From Plectosphaerella cucumerina (Eukaryota; Ascomycota; Sordariomycetes; Glomerellales; Plectosphaerellaceae): DNA of 64,000 nucleotides. Shown piece by piece: positions 21,491 to 34,033 of the stretch. The notes beneath the pieces are model-generated. The model was given only the letters and a program-made list of their open reading frames with translations. It ran no database searches and had not been told where the DNA came from. Within the stretch, counting starts at the first letter, position 1. Each line of letters opens with the position of its first letter. Made by a program: the position numbers and the translations under genes. The stretch lies in assembly GCA_020746995.1 (NCBI GenBank), contig JAGPXD010000003.1:434001-498000 (forward strand). The letters run 5' to 3'.

Positions 21491-22586
21491 CTACAGCCTC
21501 GAGTCCTGCGCCGGCTTGATCTCAACCAGCAGCTTGCCCGTGTTGATACCCTTGTACAGACCGACCAGCGCGCCCTCGGCAGCCTCGAGCCCGCCACGGA
21601 TAATGGTGTGCTTGTTCTTGATCTTGCCCTCGGCCACCCACGCAGCCAGCTCCTTGCGCGCCGCGGCAAACTCGCGCACGTAATCGAGCACGATGAAGCC
21701 CTGCATCCGGATGCGCATCGTGATGACGCTGGAGAAGTTCTTGGGTCCTTGAGGGTTCGCCGAGTTGTACTGGCTGATGCCGCCGCAGATGACGAACCTC
21801 GCGTGCTCCTTGGCCCGGGCGAGCGCCGCGTCGAGGATGTCGCCGCCGACGTTGTCAAAGTAGACGTCGATGTAGTTGGGCGTCGCGGCCTTGAACTGGG
21901 CCTTGAAGTCGGGGCTCTTGTAGTTGACGGCCACGTCGAAGCCGAGCTCCTCCGTCAGCCAGCGGCACTTGTCGTCGGAGCCGGCGATGCCCACGACGCG
22001 GGCGCCCTTGAGCTTGGCGATCTGGCCCGCCACGCTGCCCGTGGCACCAGCGGCGCCAGAGACGACGACCGTATCGCCCGCCTTGGGCTCGCCGATGCGC
22101 AGCATGCCGAAGTAGGCGGTCAGCGCCGTGCCGCCAATGGCGGAGAGGTAGTCGGCCGGGTGCGACACGGCGGGATACGACGAGGCCGGCTCGATGGCCT
22201 TGTCGGGCAAGACGGCGTACTCGACCCAGCCGCTCTGCGTGGGGATCACGTCGCCGGCCTTGACCTTGGGGGACTTGGACGCCACCACGCGGCTCACGTT
22301 GAGGCCGCGCATCTTCTCGCCGATCTGGACGGGAGGAAGGTACGAGCGAGTGTCTGGGGGGTCGTTAGCTTTGGAATTAGGGAACAAAGGCTAGAGGGAA
22401 CATACCGTTCAGCCAGCCTCGCATGGCGGGGTCAAGGGAGAGATAGAGGTTCTCGACCAGGATCTCGCCATCCTTGAGATCAGCCTCCGTCGGGATGGGC
22501 GAAGTCTCAACGCGGAACGTCTTGCCGGGCACAATCTCGGCCGTGGGCCTCTCCGCGAGGACGACCTGGTGGTTCTGGCCTGCCAT
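21491..22586 (-). CDS. NADP-dependent medium-chain reductase (PTGR1 / alkenal reductase family)
   Basis: Reduces activated C=C bonds of enones or alkenals with NADPH, cytosolic. Exons 22406-22586 and 21491-22353 (52-bp intron), 347 aa, family length. Motifs: N-terminal LYLSLDPAMRGWLN, where the intron splits the N-D codon pair, then MRGLNVSRVVASKSPKVKAGD. The cofactor fold is VVVSGAAGATGSVAGQIAKLKG, with AGSDDKCRWL giving an NADP-preferring pattern. It continues YFDNVGGDILDAAL, then FVICGGISQYN and a C-terminal GKLLVEIKP. There is no structural-zinc Cys cluster, so it belongs to the zinc-free MDR branch. Likely role is detoxification of lipid peroxidation products or secondary metabolites. 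Confidence 0.88.
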
Positions 22587-23294
22587 GTTGATGATTCTGT
22601 AGATGATAATGAAAATTATGAGAGGAGGGGTGTTCAGCTCAGCTCGGGTCGGTGAAGCTACCCGGAGTCAAGTGAGGGGTGGCATGTTGATATATCAATG
22701 GCAGCATCCCGGGGCGGGCGCCCAAAGTGGCCAAACCCTCCGAAGCCATGCGTTGGCGCCGCTGTTTCCGTCTGGGGCGCGTCCCCACAATGGCCGGATG
22801 GTGACGACACTGGGCGATGCCAGGCCGAGGTAGCTAAATCGGAGGTGCTGAGTCATGATCGCGAGCCGAGGTCGTGTTGTTTTCAGGGGTTCAGGGGCTG
22901 GACGAGTCATGTACCGTTGACATCATGGCCATGGCCAGGGACTCGGGGAAATCAAGGCCTTTCGCAGCCTCTCGCAGTTGGAAAAGTCCGATGGTTTGAG
23001 GCCATCTACAGCTTAATTGTGCCGCATTGGTGGCAACGCAAATGGAGAAGCACTGGCCGTGTTTGTTCACTGATGATGTGGTGGTGTTTGCTGAAGAAAT
23101 CGGGTTGACTCTGAGGATAAACTGAGTTGATGTCAAGCTGCAAGTGGAAGACCTGGGGACTGGTGACAATCATGAGAGGCCAGAAATATTTCATGTCCAA
23201 GAAGAAGCGCCAATACCTTTCTCTTCTTTTCCCATTCTCTCAGAACATCTCCTCTCAGCCACCACACAACCACCCCGGGACCGCTGGACAGCAC
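22587..23294. other. Intergenic, no gene
   Basis: 708 bp of mixed composition between the reductase start and a decayed gene on the other strand. A GC-rich patch (about 22690-22800, with CCCGGGGCGGGCGCCC) stands out. No frame has coding features. Confidence 0.4.
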
Positions 23295-23295
23295 C

Positions 23296-25560
23296 ATGGG
23301 CGACGGCCAGTCCTCGACGGCCCCCACCAACAACTTCGAGGATACCATGGACCTCAACGACTCCGAGTCTGACTTCTCCGTGGAGAGCACCCTCTTCGTA
23401 AGCATTACTTTGTCCTCCACTTCTCAAGATTGGTCCCTTACCCCGGAGTCTCATTCTTCTTCCCTGCAGCACGATGATTTCATCCTGCAAGTCCCCTCCG
23501 CGTATTCTTCACCATGTCTTCGGGCCGGTGTAGTACAACAGTTTCGGCCTGGACGTCTCAGTTGCAGTCACTGCGGAGGGAATCTGCCAGTGGATGCTCG
23601 TCCACAAGGAGCACAACATCCCTGGGATCCCCGTTCAGAAACGCGCCCCATTCTTCACGAGAGCCTCCCCAACGGCCCCAAGTGCTATCGTTCTGACCGT
23701 CACCCATCCAGAACCATGCAGACTGAGTTGATTGGGGCTGAACATACACATCTTTCCACACCGGGCCCGCCCTCAACAGCGTCAGTTTAGTCTCGCTTTG
23801 TCGTGCCTTGCTTCACCATCTTTCGAGACTTTCAGATGACCGACAACTGCTCTGCTCACGCGGCGGCAATGGCCAAGAGCCTCAGGAACGACGGCCCGCA
23901 CCGGACTGTTGAGTGGCCTGCCCAAGCCTCTGCAGCCCAAAATCTTGAGGAACCCCGCCCGAGAGGGTGTCGCCGCGGTCCAGTCGCCCGCTGGCGAGGC
24001 CCTGGCCTCGGTCGCAACCACACTCCTCGCCTCAGTCGCGGTCATCCTGCGCACCATGCGCACTACACCGATGAGAACCATACAAAGGCGGCAATCGACG
24101 ACACTCTTAACATTCTGAAAAGTTACGGCACCCTGGAGAACCCGTCCACCTCCCGGGCCCAGAGGCCAGCGGCTTCAACAGTCACTTCATGAGGGCCCAA
24201 CACACGGACGACAAGCGAGAGGACTAGTCGGGAGTTCAACAACCCAAAGTCGGCTGTCTGATGCTGTGGTCCTGAGATTGTTCTTCGCCCGAGCTGGCCT
24301 GAATCTCAGTCGGGTCTGCCGCACCGGGATTCCCTACACTCTACAGTACACGCCCAGGGCACCGGTCGCATCTACCGCTTCGATCATGAGCGCCCGTGAA
24401 TCGGCACTGGATCATGCCCGAGGGCAGCGACCTTGCCTACAAGGAAATGAGGATGATGTCCAAATACCTCCGGCAATTGTCGGCCACTAGCTGCGACGAG
24501 GCTTCTCCTCCAGATCATCATCTTTCTCGCGATAGTCGGCCCTCGCCGCTCCTGCAGGGCAGTGGGCTTAGGCCTTCAGAGAGATACCCTCACATTCGAT
24601 CCATTGATCATTCCATTCGTTTCACCTCTTTTCGTTCTTGCGCTGGACTTGACGATTACAACGAGACGCGCATGCTCGAGAAGTATTTTCAGCAGTTGTC
24701 AGCCGAGGCGAAAACCCCCGGTCATATCCGCAGGTCATGTCCCGCAGATGGTGAACAGGTTGCGAGGATGACATGGACTCCAATGGTCGTCTTCACCAGT
24801 GCCCCAACAATTATGGAGCGGTTCTTCGGAAGAAAGACAAGGCCTTGTCACCAGCTTGCATCTTGCACTCCAAGCATCGCGGCAGCAGTCTCACGGCCGG
24901 ACTTGATTCCATCCCAGCTCATCAGCTTCTATACCATCAAATTTCACTTCCTCACCATTCGGGCCCACAAGAAGAAGATCAGGTCCTGGGCCTCAGAGCT
25001 CTGACGACGAGTCGTCGACGCGATTTTAGGTTGCGGGTCGTGGTGAGCTGATGCACATGCAGCACAAGCGCTCATCGCCAGACCAAGGACAGATGTTTTT
25101 GATCTCGCCGTTGAGGCTGCTGCCCAGGATGGCCAGCAACTTCTCGCCCCAGCGATGTTTCTTCTTCCTCGGTTTGTGCCTTTGCAGCCCTTTCTGCGCT
25201 CTGGAAAGCTCGAGAAGCTGCCGTCGACCACGGCTGCGTCCACACGCTCTGCGATGAGCACAGCTGTGCGATCACAGGCTGCAAGGAAGCGGCAGAGGAA
25301 GACCACAGATACTGCGAAGACCCCATTGTAGGGTGCCCGCGTTTACCTTGCCGGCCAAGGTACGCGGGGATACTACTCGGCCGCCTGCCATGTGTCCTCT
25401 GAGCCAGAGTGCTGCCGGGCAGCATTATCTACAGCAATGTGCTACACGCCAGTCGCATCCTCATCCAACGTTCTTCTTCACGGTTCTTCGCCTGCGAGCA
25501 TCTCAAGAGAAGGAGCTTGTTCCAGGGGTCAGCAGCACCAAATGAGTGTGCTTGGCGTTG
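23296..25560 (+). pseudogene. Decayed gene with Cys/His-rich C-terminal part
   Basis: A plausible start (MGDGQSSTAPTNNFEDTMDL at 23296) is followed by short islands of protein-like sequence in changing frames. Near 23543 there is GLDVSVAVTAEGICQWMLVH. Near 24420 and 24660 two related motifs occur (YKEMRMMSKYLRQLSA and YNETRMLEKYFQQLSAEA). At 25200-25330 the reading is EAAVDHGCVHTLCDEHSC, then GCKEAAEEDHRYCED. It then jumps frame to HCRVPAFTLPAKVRG and again to YYSAACHVSSEPECC. This C/H spacing resembles the C-terminal repeat of a fungal hypothetical family, so the shifts between adjacent conserved pieces look like frame-breaking mutations. I cannot exclude a many-intron gene. Confidence 0.45.
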
Positions 25561-25722
25561 GGAACATCGCAAACGCGGTAACCATTTGAAAACAAATCGA
25601 GGCATCTATAGGCTATAAATCAAACATAATCACAGAAAGGGCACCATGATGACTTACATCGAGATGATGAAAGACGATATTTACACTCTACATCACATCT
25701 CTCTAGTATATACACCCATAGT

Positions 25723-28700
25723 CTAGACCTCCAAGAGATCCCTGCTCATGTACAAGCTCATCCGCGACCCAGCGCCGCAGAACGCCTTGTTATCACCCGG
25801 ACACAGCGACTTGCACTCCGAGTCCGTCACGTTGCGACCCGGCGTCGCTCCCGTGTTGCCCGCGAGGTTGAGCGCGTTGCCGCACCAGCACTCGCGGCCG
25901 TACTCGACGCCGGCCCAGTCGTACTCCCAGCAGCGTTCGGCGCAGGCCTTGGTGGTCATGTTGACGCCGTCGTTGAAGACTTGCTTGGGCAGGAGGCGGC
26001 CCTTGGAGGGCTCGGCGACGCAGGCGTAGTAGGTGAAGTTGGCGTTGCCGGGCCAGATGATGGGGCCGGTGGGCGAGGGGAGAGCCGAGGAGGTGGATGT
26101 CTTGGAGGGTGAGGCGGTGGAAGAGGCGGCGGAGGCGCTGGGAGGAGCGGAGGAGGCCGAGCTGGAGACGGCGGAGGAGGCAGCGGAGGAGGCAGTGCTA
26201 GAAACAGGGGCGCTGGATACGGGAGCGCTAGAGGCAGCGGTGCTGGAAGCCGGGGCGCTGGAAGCCGCCGGGACACTGGAAGCCGCGGCGCTCGAAGCAG
26301 CACTGGAAGCTGGGGCGCTGCTGGAAGCCGGGGCGCTGGACGCAACACTCGAAGCAGGCGTCGAAGAACTAGCCAGCACCGAGCTCGATGCAGGCGACGT
26401 CGACGTCGACGAAGCCACAGCCGACGAAGCTGCGACGGAGCTCGCGCCCGCCTCAACCTTCTTATACATCTGCAGCCTCACACCCGCACCACAGAACGTA
26501 GTCTTATCACCCGGGCACAAGAACGAACAGTCCTTAAGCTCCGCAAGCTTAACGGTCTCATCCTTGAGCTTGTCGCCGCAGTAGCACTCCCGTCCGTACT
26601 CGACGCCAAAGAAGACGGAATCGTCGCAGTAGGCGGCGCAGCGCTCCAGGGTCATGGCGTCGTCGGCGAAGGTCTTCTTGCCAAGCGCGCGGCCAGATGA
26701 GGCCTCGGTGTAGCAGCCCTGGAAGGCCCATTTGTTGCTCACGAGCTGGCGGACGGTGGGGGCTGTGGAGGTCGGCTGGGCGGAGGTTGTGGTGGTGGTG
26801 ACGGCGGGGACGGAGGTGACGACGGCGGAAGAGGCGGGGGCGGAGGAGGCGACGGTGCCCGCGGGAGCGCTGCTGGGAGCAGAGCTGCTGACGCTGCTAA
26901 TTCCCTTCTTGTAGAGCTGCAGCCTGTCGCCGGCACCGCAGTAGGTCGTCTTGTCGCCGGGGCAGAGGAACGAGCAGTCGGCCTGGTTGTCGGCCTTGAC
27001 GCTGCCCTCGCGAAGAGTCTCGCCACAGTAGCACTCGCGACCGTACTCAACGCCGAATAGGGTCGAGGCGCCGCAGAAGGCGGCGCAAGCCTCGAGGGTC
27101 ATGGCATCGTCTGCGAAGCTCTTGGTGCTCAGGGCGCGGCCGTTCTTAGTCTCGGTGTAGCAGCCCTGGAAGGTCCAGTCGCCAATGGTCTGGCGGACGG
27201 CGGGGGCGGTTGAGGTGGGTGCCGCAGACGAGGTGGTGGTGGTGATGGCCGGAGGGGTTGAAAGAGCGGCCGAAGAGACGACGGCGGAAGAGGCGGCAGA
27301 CGAAGCGACGGAGGACGCAACAGAGGAAACCTCAACAGAAGACGGGGCCTCCGAGGGAGCGGCAGAGGTCGGTTGCGCCGCATCGGCCTTGTACACCTGC
27401 AGTCGGTCTCCAGCACCGCAGTAAGTAAGCTGGTCGCCGGGGCACAGGAACGAGCAGTCGCTCTGCTCCTGGGCCAGAACGCTGTCGCCCTGGAGCTCGT
27501 TGCCGCAGTAGCACTCGATGCCGTATTCGACTCCGAAGCGGCCGAAGCCGTCACAGTAGTTGGCGCACAGGTCAAGCGTCATCATGGGGTCGACGAAGGA
27601 CTTGAGCTCGAGGGCGCGACCACCGCCGGCCTTGTTCTCCGTGAAGCAGCCCTCGAAGGACCAGTTGCCGACCTTGTCGCGGACGGAGGGGCCGGTGGCA
27701 GTCGGGGTGGCGGAGCTGGCGACGGAGGAGGGGAGGTCCGAGGGGGCGTTGATGGTGGAAGAGGCGGGGACGTCGGAGGACGCGGGCAGGTCGGAGGAAG
27801 CGGGAAGGGCGGAGGAGACGGGGATTTCGGACGACACAGGGACGCCTGAAGAGATGGTCTCAACGCTTGAGGCAACCGCGCTCGAGGCAACACTCGAGAC
27901 GCCAGCGGCCGTGCTGGAAGCCGGCGGCAGAGACACAGGCAGGCTTGACGGCTGAACAATGGTAGCATCGTTCTGGTACACGTTCAGGCGCGAGCCGCCA
28001 CCGCACCACTCGGTAGCGTTACCAGTGCAGGCAATGTTGCACTGAGCGAGCGGCGCAGGGACGGAGCCAGCGGAGAAGGCATCACCACACCAGCACTCGC
28101 CGCCGTACTCGACACCGGCGTACTTCTTACCCAAGCCCTTGCAAGCGGTGACACAGTTGGCGACGGTGCGCGTGGCGACGAGGCCCTGAGTGGGAAGCGC
28201 GCGGCCCGTCGTCGACTCGGTGTAGCAGCCGATGTGCGAGTAACCGTTGACGCCGGGGTTGTAGACGGGGCCGCCGACGGGGGTCGTACCGCCGCCGCCT
28301 CCGCCCGTGGAGCCGTCCGTGGGACGCGTGAGGTTGCCGTCCCAGCGGGTAGTGTCGGCGAAGAGGGACATGTAGGCGCCGCCGGCACCGTCTCCGGCGC
28401 CGTTTCCGCCACAGATTTGGTTGATGTCGCCCGAGCAGTAGAAGTTGCAGTTGGAGTCGGCCACCTTGATGCTGGGGATGAGGTCGCCCCGCCAGCACTC
28501 GCGATGGTACTGTGTTCCACAGAAGATGCTGTTCTTGTCGGCGCAGGCGCCGATGCACATGGCGTTGGTGCTGGCGTCGTTGCCGTAGACCTGGTTGGAG
28601 AGCTGGCGGCCGGGGGTGTTCTCCTTGAAGCAGCCGACGTAGCGGTACTTGCCGAGGCCGGTAGCGGCGACGAGGGGGGCGGCCTGCTCAGAGACGGCGC

Positions 28701-31549
28701 CGCACCGGAACGAGATGACCTGCTTGCCAAGCACGGGGTCGTTGGTGTTCATGGTCCAGGTCGTGTTGCCCTCGTACGGGTCAACGTTCCACTGGGACTT
28801 GGGTACCGTGCAGGTCATGACAGCGGTAGCGCTCTCGCCGGGGGCGAGGGTGGTGCCCTCGGCCAGGTCGACCTGGTTGGCGGCGCGCACGATGCTGGTG
28901 GTGCCGACGGGGGGCTTGGACACGGTCAGAGAGAGGCGGACGCCGCCGGCGGGCGCGTTATTGGTGACGCGGAAGAGAAGCGAGCGGTACGTGTTCTGCG
29001 TGACGTTGCCAAGGTCGAACGGCACGTCAGGGACGTAGGGGACCCAGCCGGAGGCGTCGGGCGTCTGGAACTCAAGAAGAGCAACGGGCGCGGGACCAGC
29101 GGAGCCGGTGATGGCAAAGGTGCGCTCGCCGCCGTTGGACACAATCTTGACCCAGCCGGGGAAGGAGCCGGCGGTGGTCGAGTCGAAGCGGATCGAGAGG
29201 ACGGCACGGCCAAGGGCGGGGATTGTGGAGGGGACATTGAGGACGGAGAACTTGGACACTGTCACTCCGGTCAGGGGGACGTCCTCGAAGGGACCGCTGG
29301 CGCCAGTGGTGGACACGCGCACGGCGTCGATAGTCAGGGCGGCGTTGCCCTCGTTGGTCAGGATGACGCTCTCGGCGAGGCCGTTGGGTTCAGGGCCGGA
29401 AACGACACCCGTGAAGGAGACGGCACTAGGGGAGATGGAAAGGAGGGCGTCGGCGCTGGAGCCAGTGCCGGAAAGTCTGACGGACGACTGGAGGCGGTAC
29501 CCAGCGGCGGAGTTGGTCGTGTTGAACAGAATGCTGTCCGAAAGCGAGCCAACTGTGTCGGGGGTGAAGCCGGTCTTGACGGAGAAGGTCTGGCCGACGG
29601 CGAGCTGCAAGGGCGTGGCGGGGACGGACGAGAGGGCGAAGTTCTCAGCCGTGTCGAGCTCAACGCCAGTGACAGTCAGGGCGATGAGGGCCTTGCAGGT
29701 GATGGTCTTGTCTTCGCTCTTGGCACCGATATCGACGGAGCCGAAATCGACAGTGGATGAGGCAGTACCGCAGTCCAGGGGCGACTTGGTGGGGGCGCCA
29801 AAAGCGTACAGGTAGCCCTGGTTGGTGCCGACGTACAGAATGCCGTCGCCGAAGACGGCACGGGTGAACTTGAGGATGCCGGTGACGAGGAAGGACTTGC
29901 GCAGGACCATCTGGCCGTCCTTGGGGATGGCGTCGTAGATGCGGATGGTGGTCTGGGGGGTGTCGCCGGCGGTGACCTGGACGTCGGTGGTCCACAGGAG
30001 ACCGGTGCCGGGCTGGCCATCCAGCGAGGTGACGGTGCCGTGGCTGACACCGAGGACGTAGGCGTTCTTCTGGGGGGTGTCGGCGACCTTTGCGAAGCTG
30101 GGGACGCCGTCCACGCAGGAGAACTTGAAGGCGTGGGAGGGGTGCTGAATGACGTTGATATAGACGTATCCGCCCTCGAGAGGATAGACGCCGGCGCCGG
30201 CGTAGACTGAGTTTTCGTTCTGGTAGACCTGGATGACCTTGTCGAGGCGGCCCTCGCCGTTGCGGTAGCCGCCGAGGTTGTCGAGGTCGAGCCAGTACGT
30301 CTTTCCGCTCTTTCCAGTGACGACTCCGATGCGCCTCACGGAACCGCAGGAGAACTGAGAGGGGAGGATCTGCAGAGGGCTGGTACCGAGATCCTTGTCG
30401 GCGCCATCGAGCTCCTGCTTCTCATGGGGCATGAAGAAGTCGACAATCTGCACGCTGCCGTCCTCCTGCACGGTCATGTGCACGGCGGCCTCCTCGAGAG
30501 CCGTAGGCGGTTCGAAGCCCTTGACGGGGATGTCAGCGAGCTGCGAAGCGTAGCCATTGCCGGTAGCAAAGAAGATTGAACCGGCGCCGTCGGAGGCGAT
30601 GCCACCGCCAGACATCCAGATGGCAGCGCCCTTCTTGGTGACGGGGACGTCAGCTCCCTGAGTGGAGTAGCGCTCGACGATCTTGCCGGTGGTCTTGTCG
30701 ATACCAATGAGCCTGAGACTGTTAGCCGTGTGATGGATGCTGACTATGTCGAGAGAGTCCTTACCATCCTGCAAAGTCATACTGGACACAGTGAGACCCG
30801 AAGCCGATGTAGATGAACTGGCCAATGTGCAGCAGGGCGGGACGCTGGTTGAGGATTCCGCCGTTGAAGACGCGCTGCTCGGCATTGCGGGCGACGGTGC
30901 CCTCGAGGTCGATGGGGAAGCCAGGGCGCTCCTCGAGAGTGCGGGCGTCGATGGCGTGAATGAAGTAGCGGCCGGCAGGACGGCCCTGGGCGGTCTCCTT
31001 GAGGGACTGGTCGGCATACGTCTTGGCTGTCAGGTACAGGGTATCCGTGTCGGGGTCGATGACGCCGGTGGAGATGATGCCAACATGGGGGTTTATGTCG
31101 AGACAGTTGTTGAGGTCGGCGGTGAGGAAGGGGATGTGCAGGTTGCGCGTGGCGACGATGGCGCCGGTCTTGGCGTTGATCTTGTAGACATTGTTCTGGG
31201 TGGTCGAGTAGTAGACGAATTGGGTGTCGCCGTCGGAGGGGGTGTAGACGAGAGGCTGCGAGAATGCCTTTTCCTTCTGGCCCATGTAGTTGCCGGGCAG
31301 GGTGGTGCGCCAGAGCTGCGCAAACTGATCGCTGCCGACGACGGCGGGGTCAAGGTTGTGGTTCCTGCATGGCGCATTCGTCAGATGCCTGCGGGCCTCA
31401 GCTGCTGTGTCTCAGGGCGCGACTCACGTCTGATAACCTGTGCGGGAGTTGTCACCTCCCCAGGTGATGGTGTCTGTGGCGCCGAGACCGTTGGCAACGC
31501 CAGCAAAGGCGAGGCCGGCAAGGGCCGAAGCCAACCGTGCGAGGCGCAT
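25723..31549 (-). CDS. Secreted WSC-domain protein with PQQ-like propeller, 1,903 aa
   Basis: Exons 31428-31549, 30765-31364 and 25723-30712. The signal peptide is MRLARLASALAGLAFAGVAN. Residues about 25-560 form a repeat domain with PQQ-propeller features (YYSTTQNNVYKINAKTGAIV; LIGIDKTTGKIVERY; TYWLDLDNLGG; ILYVGTNQGYLYAFG). About 570-930 are Ig-like (choice-of-anchor/HYDIN-type, SPSAVSFTGVVSG, LTNEGNAALTIDAV). Then come six WSC domains, at roughly 930-1030, 1065-1155, 1257-1350, 1418-1510, 1567-1660 and 1798-1895. Each has the GC(Y/F)TE .. GVEYGRECYCG .. CPGD..YCGAG pattern with eight conserved Cys. They are separated by Ser/Ala/Thr/Pro linkers likely to be O-mannosylated. WSC domains bind glycans. 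There is no transmembrane helix or GPI signal at the end (MSRDLLEV), so it is probably released or wall-bound. A wall-binding or sugar-oxidising role is inferred. Confidence 0.88.
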
Positions 31550-34033
31550 TGCGGCTGAGGGGGGAAACCGTTGAAGAAATTAATAAGATTAGGTAGCGTA
31601 GAAATAGCGAGAGTGACTGAAGCAAGCAAAGTGCTTCGACAGAAAACGAAGGATTGAACAGCTGCCGGGAGGCGGCTGAGCGAACGAGCGAGCGAGCGGA
31701 ATGAGGGCGTACAGAGACGGACCCGTGGAGGGGAAAGGGTCGAGACGGACGATCAACAGCGAACGTCACGACATTTTACTGAAGAAGCAGCCGGCCGGGC
31801 TGGGCTGCCAGCAGGGGACAGGGGTTGTGGTCTGGTCGGGTCGGGGTCGGGGCCGGGGGTTTTGGCCACGATGTCGACGGGCGGGCGGGACCCGGCACGA
31901 ACGACACGACACGATGGACGGACGACGCGGCGATGCTCTCAGGCCATCTTGTTCTGGAGACTGGCGGGCAGATACGATGGCCGACTTGCCGAGTGGGCAC
32001 TCTGGGCGGCGGGCGACGCGCTGTTGTGATGAGGCGAGCTGGCGACCCCCCTGAAAGAAGCCAGGAGCGCGCCGTCCGGGGCTAGGCTAGCGACGTTGGA
32101 ACTATCGCCCGTTGGGAGCAATGGCAGGCGAGGCAGGACAAGCCACGACTCGTCCTCCTTCCTGTTCCTGACGGACGACCATGCCTCAAGAGTGGTAGCC
32201 GTCGTGGTGGGAGGGGCAGGGGGCCGGGATGGGGTCTGTATCTGGACGGGGGCGTTCAGGTCCAGGGGTAGGCGATCCGGGATAGGGGCTCTTGCGGGTG
32301 GATATGCCAGGTTATTTCCAGCCGTTGGGCGGGCAGGCCGGCCGCCGTCGCAGTGCTGGAGGCGAGGCCCCCGGCAATCCCGTTAGGGCAGAAAGATGGA
32401 GCATTTGGGCCGGCGGGTGAACTCTGAGGATTGTGGTGGTTCGTCGGGGGCGGAATCGAGATTGGCCGTCGAGATTGGCGGTGCAGGAAAGGCAGTACAC
32501 TGCAGATTGCAGACGGATAGAACACGCGGTTTGCGTGCAGTTGCTGCCGGCTCAATTGTGTGGTGGTTGCATCCCGCCTGACACCTGTGCTCCTGGACCA
32601 GGGGCACGACTGTCAGACAAGGGCAGAAACACCAAGGCGTCCAGGGGGCACTCAACTTGGCGATGCCGTGCTCGTGAGGGACGCCGCGATTGAATGATAA
32701 GGGCATTCAGGGCAGGCTGCTCGTCGTTTGCCAAGACACCATCTGTGGATGTGGTCTTCAGCTCCGGTGGGAGTTCCGCTCTGCGGGGCCAGATGCCTTC
32801 CTTCGCTCAACTCGTGCATTGGTCCAGCGGTGCAGGCGAGGCGAGGCCGTCCAGGTGATCGACATGGATGCTGTTGCTATTGCTTGCTAGCTCGACGTCG
32901 GTCGGATGGCAAGGATGGGTCGATGTGCGTTGTGTGTGGGTGGTCCCGGCAATGAGGGCCCGGCGGGCATTGGCATTGCGGTGCTCATCTTGGCCGCCAC
33001 GTGCCGGAAGCTTGATGCGCGTGCTGTGACGATTGGAGGAGTGAGTCTGTCCTGGTGTCTTGGGTATGAACTTGAAGCAACTTGAAGTTTTGAACACAAA
33101 CGACGACAATTGAGGAAGGACCAACTGGGAGGAATGAGACACACCGCCTGCCTGCCCCGAGAATCAATTACAGCGGGGCCACAGCACGTGAGGCCGCCCG
33201 TGCTGACGGGAGGGAAGGTGTCGGCGCCCTATCAGGTGACTGCGCTACCAACGGCGCCCCGTCCCCCGCGATGTCAGCTTCCAGTTCCGTCCACACCAGA
33301 CATGGTGTCACTCATTGGCCACGAACCTAGCATCTTAACCTTCACTTCGGTATATTGCCATTCGTGAAACCTGAGCGGGCACCAACATCTTCTGCAGCCT
33401 TCGACCACTGTATGAATGGACAGATCTTCAAGAGGGTGCATGGCTTGCAGTGCAAAGGCCACTACTGGCGCGCCATGACTACCTGCGGCCGCACTCCTGT
33501 GAGTCCTCCATGCTGCACCCCTCCCTTCTGTTGACGAGGCTCTCAGCAGCAGCTTTATGGCTTGCTGCAGCACTTGGCGCCGTCATCGCGTCTTCCCCCG
33601 AATGGCAACTCCCCATCCATCATCCTATTTTGGACTCGGTAAGAGGGAGTGTGTCATAGTGGCACATCTATTCAGGCTCGCCAACTTGAACCAGAACGCG
33701 CAGCGTCGGTAGTGGTGGTGGGAGAATGGCTGATATCGAATGAACCTGCCAAGCCTGTGAGATGCGATACTTGTCTGCATGGATTAGCTGCAAGGAAGTG
33801 GTCACACAGCATAAACGCAGCCTGATGCCTGAAGCAGCGGAAATCAGGCTTTCACGCATCCCCTCCCCTCCCTTCAACCTTCATTTCAGGCCGCTGTCTG
33901 CTGTCTCCTGGGGGCCTGGTTATGTTCACTCATGAGGTTCCCGTGTGCTCTGACAAGCCTGGCCTCAGAACCTCTCTCTGCAAGGCTCTCACACACCCCG
34001 ACATCAGAACGAATGTCTACGACTGCCTGACAG
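31550..34033. other. 2.5-kb divergent intergenic region
   Basis: Lies between the WSC gene (minus) and the NLR gene (plus). A (GAGC)n-like microsatellite occurs at about 31678-31699. The rest has no frame with motifs. A 69-codon plus frame at 33450-33659 starts with a hydrophobic stretch but has no support. The size suggests two independent promoters and not a shared one. Confidence 0.45.

Noticed and set aside
21275..22477. 400-codon plus-strand open frame
   Set aside because: Antisense to the PTGR-like reductase. Composition is that of a reverse-strand shadow.
28234..29760. 508-codon plus-strand open frame
   Set aside because: It lies antisense to the propeller/WSC gene, is Gly/Ala/Asp/Val-rich and has no motif. 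It is a shadow of strong third-position C/G use.
33450..33659. Small plus-strand frame with a hydrophobic start, possible secreted peptide
   Set aside because: Hydrophobic stretch is preceded by a basic 30-residue leader, there is no Cys pattern or coding bias, and it is too short to support.
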